Origin: Bolinopsis microptera | Lineage: Eukaryota > Ctenophora > Tentaculata > Lobata > Bolinopsidae | Direction of reading: 5' to 3' | Assembly (NCBI RefSeq): GCF_026151205.1 | Contig: NC_087072.1 | Coordinates: forward strand, 5,752,084-5,816,083 | DNA: 64,000 nucleotides | Shown: positions 62,410 to 64,000 of the stretch, piece after piece | Position numbering within the stretch: position 1 is the stretch's first letter | Layout: every line of letters starts with the position of its first letter | Program-made: the position numbers and the translations under genes | Notes under the pieces: generated by a model | Databases searched by the model: none | Seen by the model: the letters and a program-made list of their open reading frames with translations, nothing else | Told to the model about the DNA's origin: nothing

Positions 62410-63897
62410 TTACATATTGGTTACAAACCTAGGCAGTTTCAAAAGCTCGTAGTCAATATTGATTACACCCCGATGTGAAATGCTACTAGGGTAGAAATCT
62501 TTGTAGCCAAGTTCAAGATCAAACTCTAGATTCTTAATTTTAAGAAATTTCGGAGCAATGTCATCGAAATTAAGTTTCCAACAATCACAATTGTTTCTAA
62601 TTTCTAACGAATTACACAAGTTTTTGTGCATCATTCTTATCCCATTTACCAACAGGGTGATCACATTGTTTCTATCTCTACAACTTTCTTTACACTTTCT
62701 TGCAGCCTCTTCAATGAAATTGTGCCTTTGATCAAAACCGCTTTGAACAGCCTTTATCATATCATACAACGTACTTAAGGTCAGAGTTTTGAAATTAGGT
62801 CCTGCGTGATCAATAAAAGTAACGATGTCGTCAACAGAGAAGGCGTATCTGGGCTCCTCTATCGATAATTCTTCCAAATTTTTCATGTGAGGAATGACTC
62901 GGCGGGATATAAAACTGAAACAATCAACCAAATTGTTCTCTTCATCGACCCGACTATGATTGTTGTAAACCACGCCGAGGAAAAGCCTTTTAAGAAACTT
63001 CAGCTCGGTAAGAGCAGCTAGCTTCTGGGCGGGAACTGCACATTTTGTTAAGTGCAATTCTTCAAGTAGTGGGCAATGCTCTGATAAAAGGCGTACTATG
63101 TCGACTCCATTGAATCTAAGATGATAGTTATAAGACAGATCGAGAACTATAAGATTTGGCATTAGCATCAAAAGTTCAGTTAGTTGTCGAGAGCACGGGG
63201 TATGACGAGCTAGAGGCAATTCTTCCAGATCATCCTCGCGAGGGCGGACAGAAAGAGAAGCTAGGAATACTTTCATTTTGTTAAGCTTAGGTAGATTATA
63301 GGTTTGCATATTGGTAAGCCCTTCTAGATTTGTCCCCGACAGATTCAAATACTCCAAAGTTTCAGAGAAATTCCTGAATACGTATTCTAGAGATTTGGGT
63401 TGTATGTTAACGTATCTGTAGAAAGAGCAACAGACAATGGGATTAGAAGGAGAGAGAGCCTCGAGAAGACCGGGCCCATCTTCCTCCCTTGTATCATCTT
63501 CCTCAACTTCTTCTTTCCGACACTCTTCCAAACTTAGGTATCTCAATCTTCTAGCACTACTGAGCATTTTGCGAAGATTGATCTTTTCAGGGAATGACTC
63601 TAAGAAGAAAGATAGAGCTTTCAACTTTGGAATAATCTTTTCAGCCATGATTTCGCACGAGCCTTCACTCATTTCCATACCCTTATCGAGCTTTAATTCC
63701 AAAAGATTCGGCATCATGCTAGCTAAACTGGACAAACTTTCAGCATTCAGCCCATCGGTGTTTTCCAGGGCAACCGTGGACAGAGTCCCACAATTGATTG
63801 AAACCACCGACATAATGTTACTCACACTCAACTTTGTCTCAGTTTTGGGTGACAACATCTCACGAATTTGGTCAATATTTAAATCACTCATATTCAT
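62410..63897 (-). CDS. Leucine-rich-repeat (RNI-like) protein, single exon
   Basis: A 495-residue ORF from the ATG at 63897 to the stop at 62410. It has repeated LRR strands, including LPNLLELKLDKG, LRYLSLEECRKE, LEYLNLSGTNLEGL, NLIVLDLSYNYHLRFNGVDI, LLEELHLTKCAVP and NLEELSIEEP. The spacing is irregular, as in ribonuclease-inhibitor-type or F-box/LRR substrate adaptors. No F-box, signal peptide or membrane segment is seen. An acidic EEVEEDDTREEDG loop lies near residue 130. The C-terminal third has a Cys-containing helical part (ARKCKESCRD). The gene appears complete. LRR proteins of this shape usually bind protein partners; the partner here is unknown. The upstream region continues past the window end. 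Confidence 0.8.
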   Translation of the reverse strand: MNMSDLNIDQIREMLSPKTETKLSVSNIMSVVSINCGTLSTVALENTDGLNAESLSSLASMMPNLLELKLDKGMEMSEGSCEIMAEKIIPKLKALSFFLESFPEKINLRKMLSSARRLRYLSLEECRKEEVEEDDTREEDGPGLLEALSPSNPIVCCSFYRYVNIQPKSLEYVFRNFSETLEYLNLSGTNLEGLTNMQTYNLPKLNKMKVFLASLSVRPREDDLEELPLARHTPCSRQLTELLMLMPNLIVLDLSYNYHLRFNGVDIVRLLSEHCPLLEELHLTKCAVPAQKLAALTELKFLKRLFLGVVYNNHSRVDEENNLVDCFSFISRRVIPHMKNLEELSIEEPRYAFSVDDIVTFIDHAGPNFKTLTLSTLYDMIKAVQSGFDQRHNFIEEAARKCKESCRDRNNVITLLVNGIRMMHKNLCNSLEIRNNCDCWKLNFDDIAPKFLKIKNLEFDLELGYKDFYPSSISHRGVINIDYELLKLPRFVTNM

Positions 63898-64000
63898 ACC
63901 ATTAAAGCTTTCTATACAGTCCGGCTGTCTTCTCCGAGTTTTCTGACAGGGAGATAACTTATCCTGGATATTTTAGACAGGCACAGATTATACCATCTTC
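63898..64000. other. Sequence 5' of the LRR gene
   Basis: About 100 bases upstream of the minus-strand LRR start. A plus-strand ORF here is the antisense shadow of the gene. No promoter element is recognised. Confidence 0.4.

Noticed and set aside
63437-63946. 169-residue plus-strand ORF
   Set aside because: Antisense shadow of the leucine-rich-repeat gene; composition reflects the opposite strand.

Overview
This is eukaryotic, almost certainly metazoan, genomic DNA. It has GT-AG introns, long AT-rich non-coding stretches, minisatellites, short inverted-repeat transposons, a poly(A)-tailed retroposon with a target-site duplication, and TTAGGG-type degenerate telomeric repeats. Two closely related intronless class A GPCRs and the repeat types suggest a cnidarian or other early-branching animal. 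The species is not identifiable from the sequence alone, and this assignment is an inference.

The backbone of the window is one large plus-strand gene, PRKDC, encoding the DNA-dependent protein kinase catalytic subunit of non-homologous end joining. I place 29 exons between 3114 and 48591. They cover roughly the C-terminal 2,350-2,400 residues: HEAT-like solenoid, the phosphorylation-cluster segment, FAT, PI3K-like kinase and FATC, ending at a stop codon at 48591. Exon phases agree at almost every junction. The N-terminal part must lie upstream of the window. One exon end (32773-32834) and two stretches (4209-17716 and 28094-32156) leave the model incomplete.

PRKDC introns carry other genes. 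The 13.5 kb intron 4209-17716 holds two paralogous seven-transmembrane receptors on the minus strand (4789-5877 and 13956-15113). A frame-broken pentraxin/LamG-like sequence lies on the minus strand at 26257-27225. A plus-strand ORF with a UBA-like segment and an Asn-rich region sits in intron 33832-35807. The intron 32296-32772 consists almost wholly of 15 copies of a 32-bp minisatellite, and most copies contain their own splice donor and acceptor. This is the most unusual structure in the window.

From 1 to about 2200 there is a repeat-rich, decayed transposon-like region. From 48592 to 54300 there is intergenic DNA packed with palindromic GC-rich repeats, a 1.06 kb retroposon with a 13-bp target-site duplication, and telomere-like repeats. 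A minus-strand BTB/POZ gene occupies 54320-56202. From 56440 to 62072 are degenerate 250-bp repeats, a 2.0 kb TTAA-flanked transposon and a 1.2 kb TTAA-flanked giant palindrome. A minus-strand leucine-rich-repeat protein gene (62410-63897) closes the window. The neighbouring genes show no functional linkage to PRKDC; the arrangement looks like gene nesting rather than a pathway cluster.
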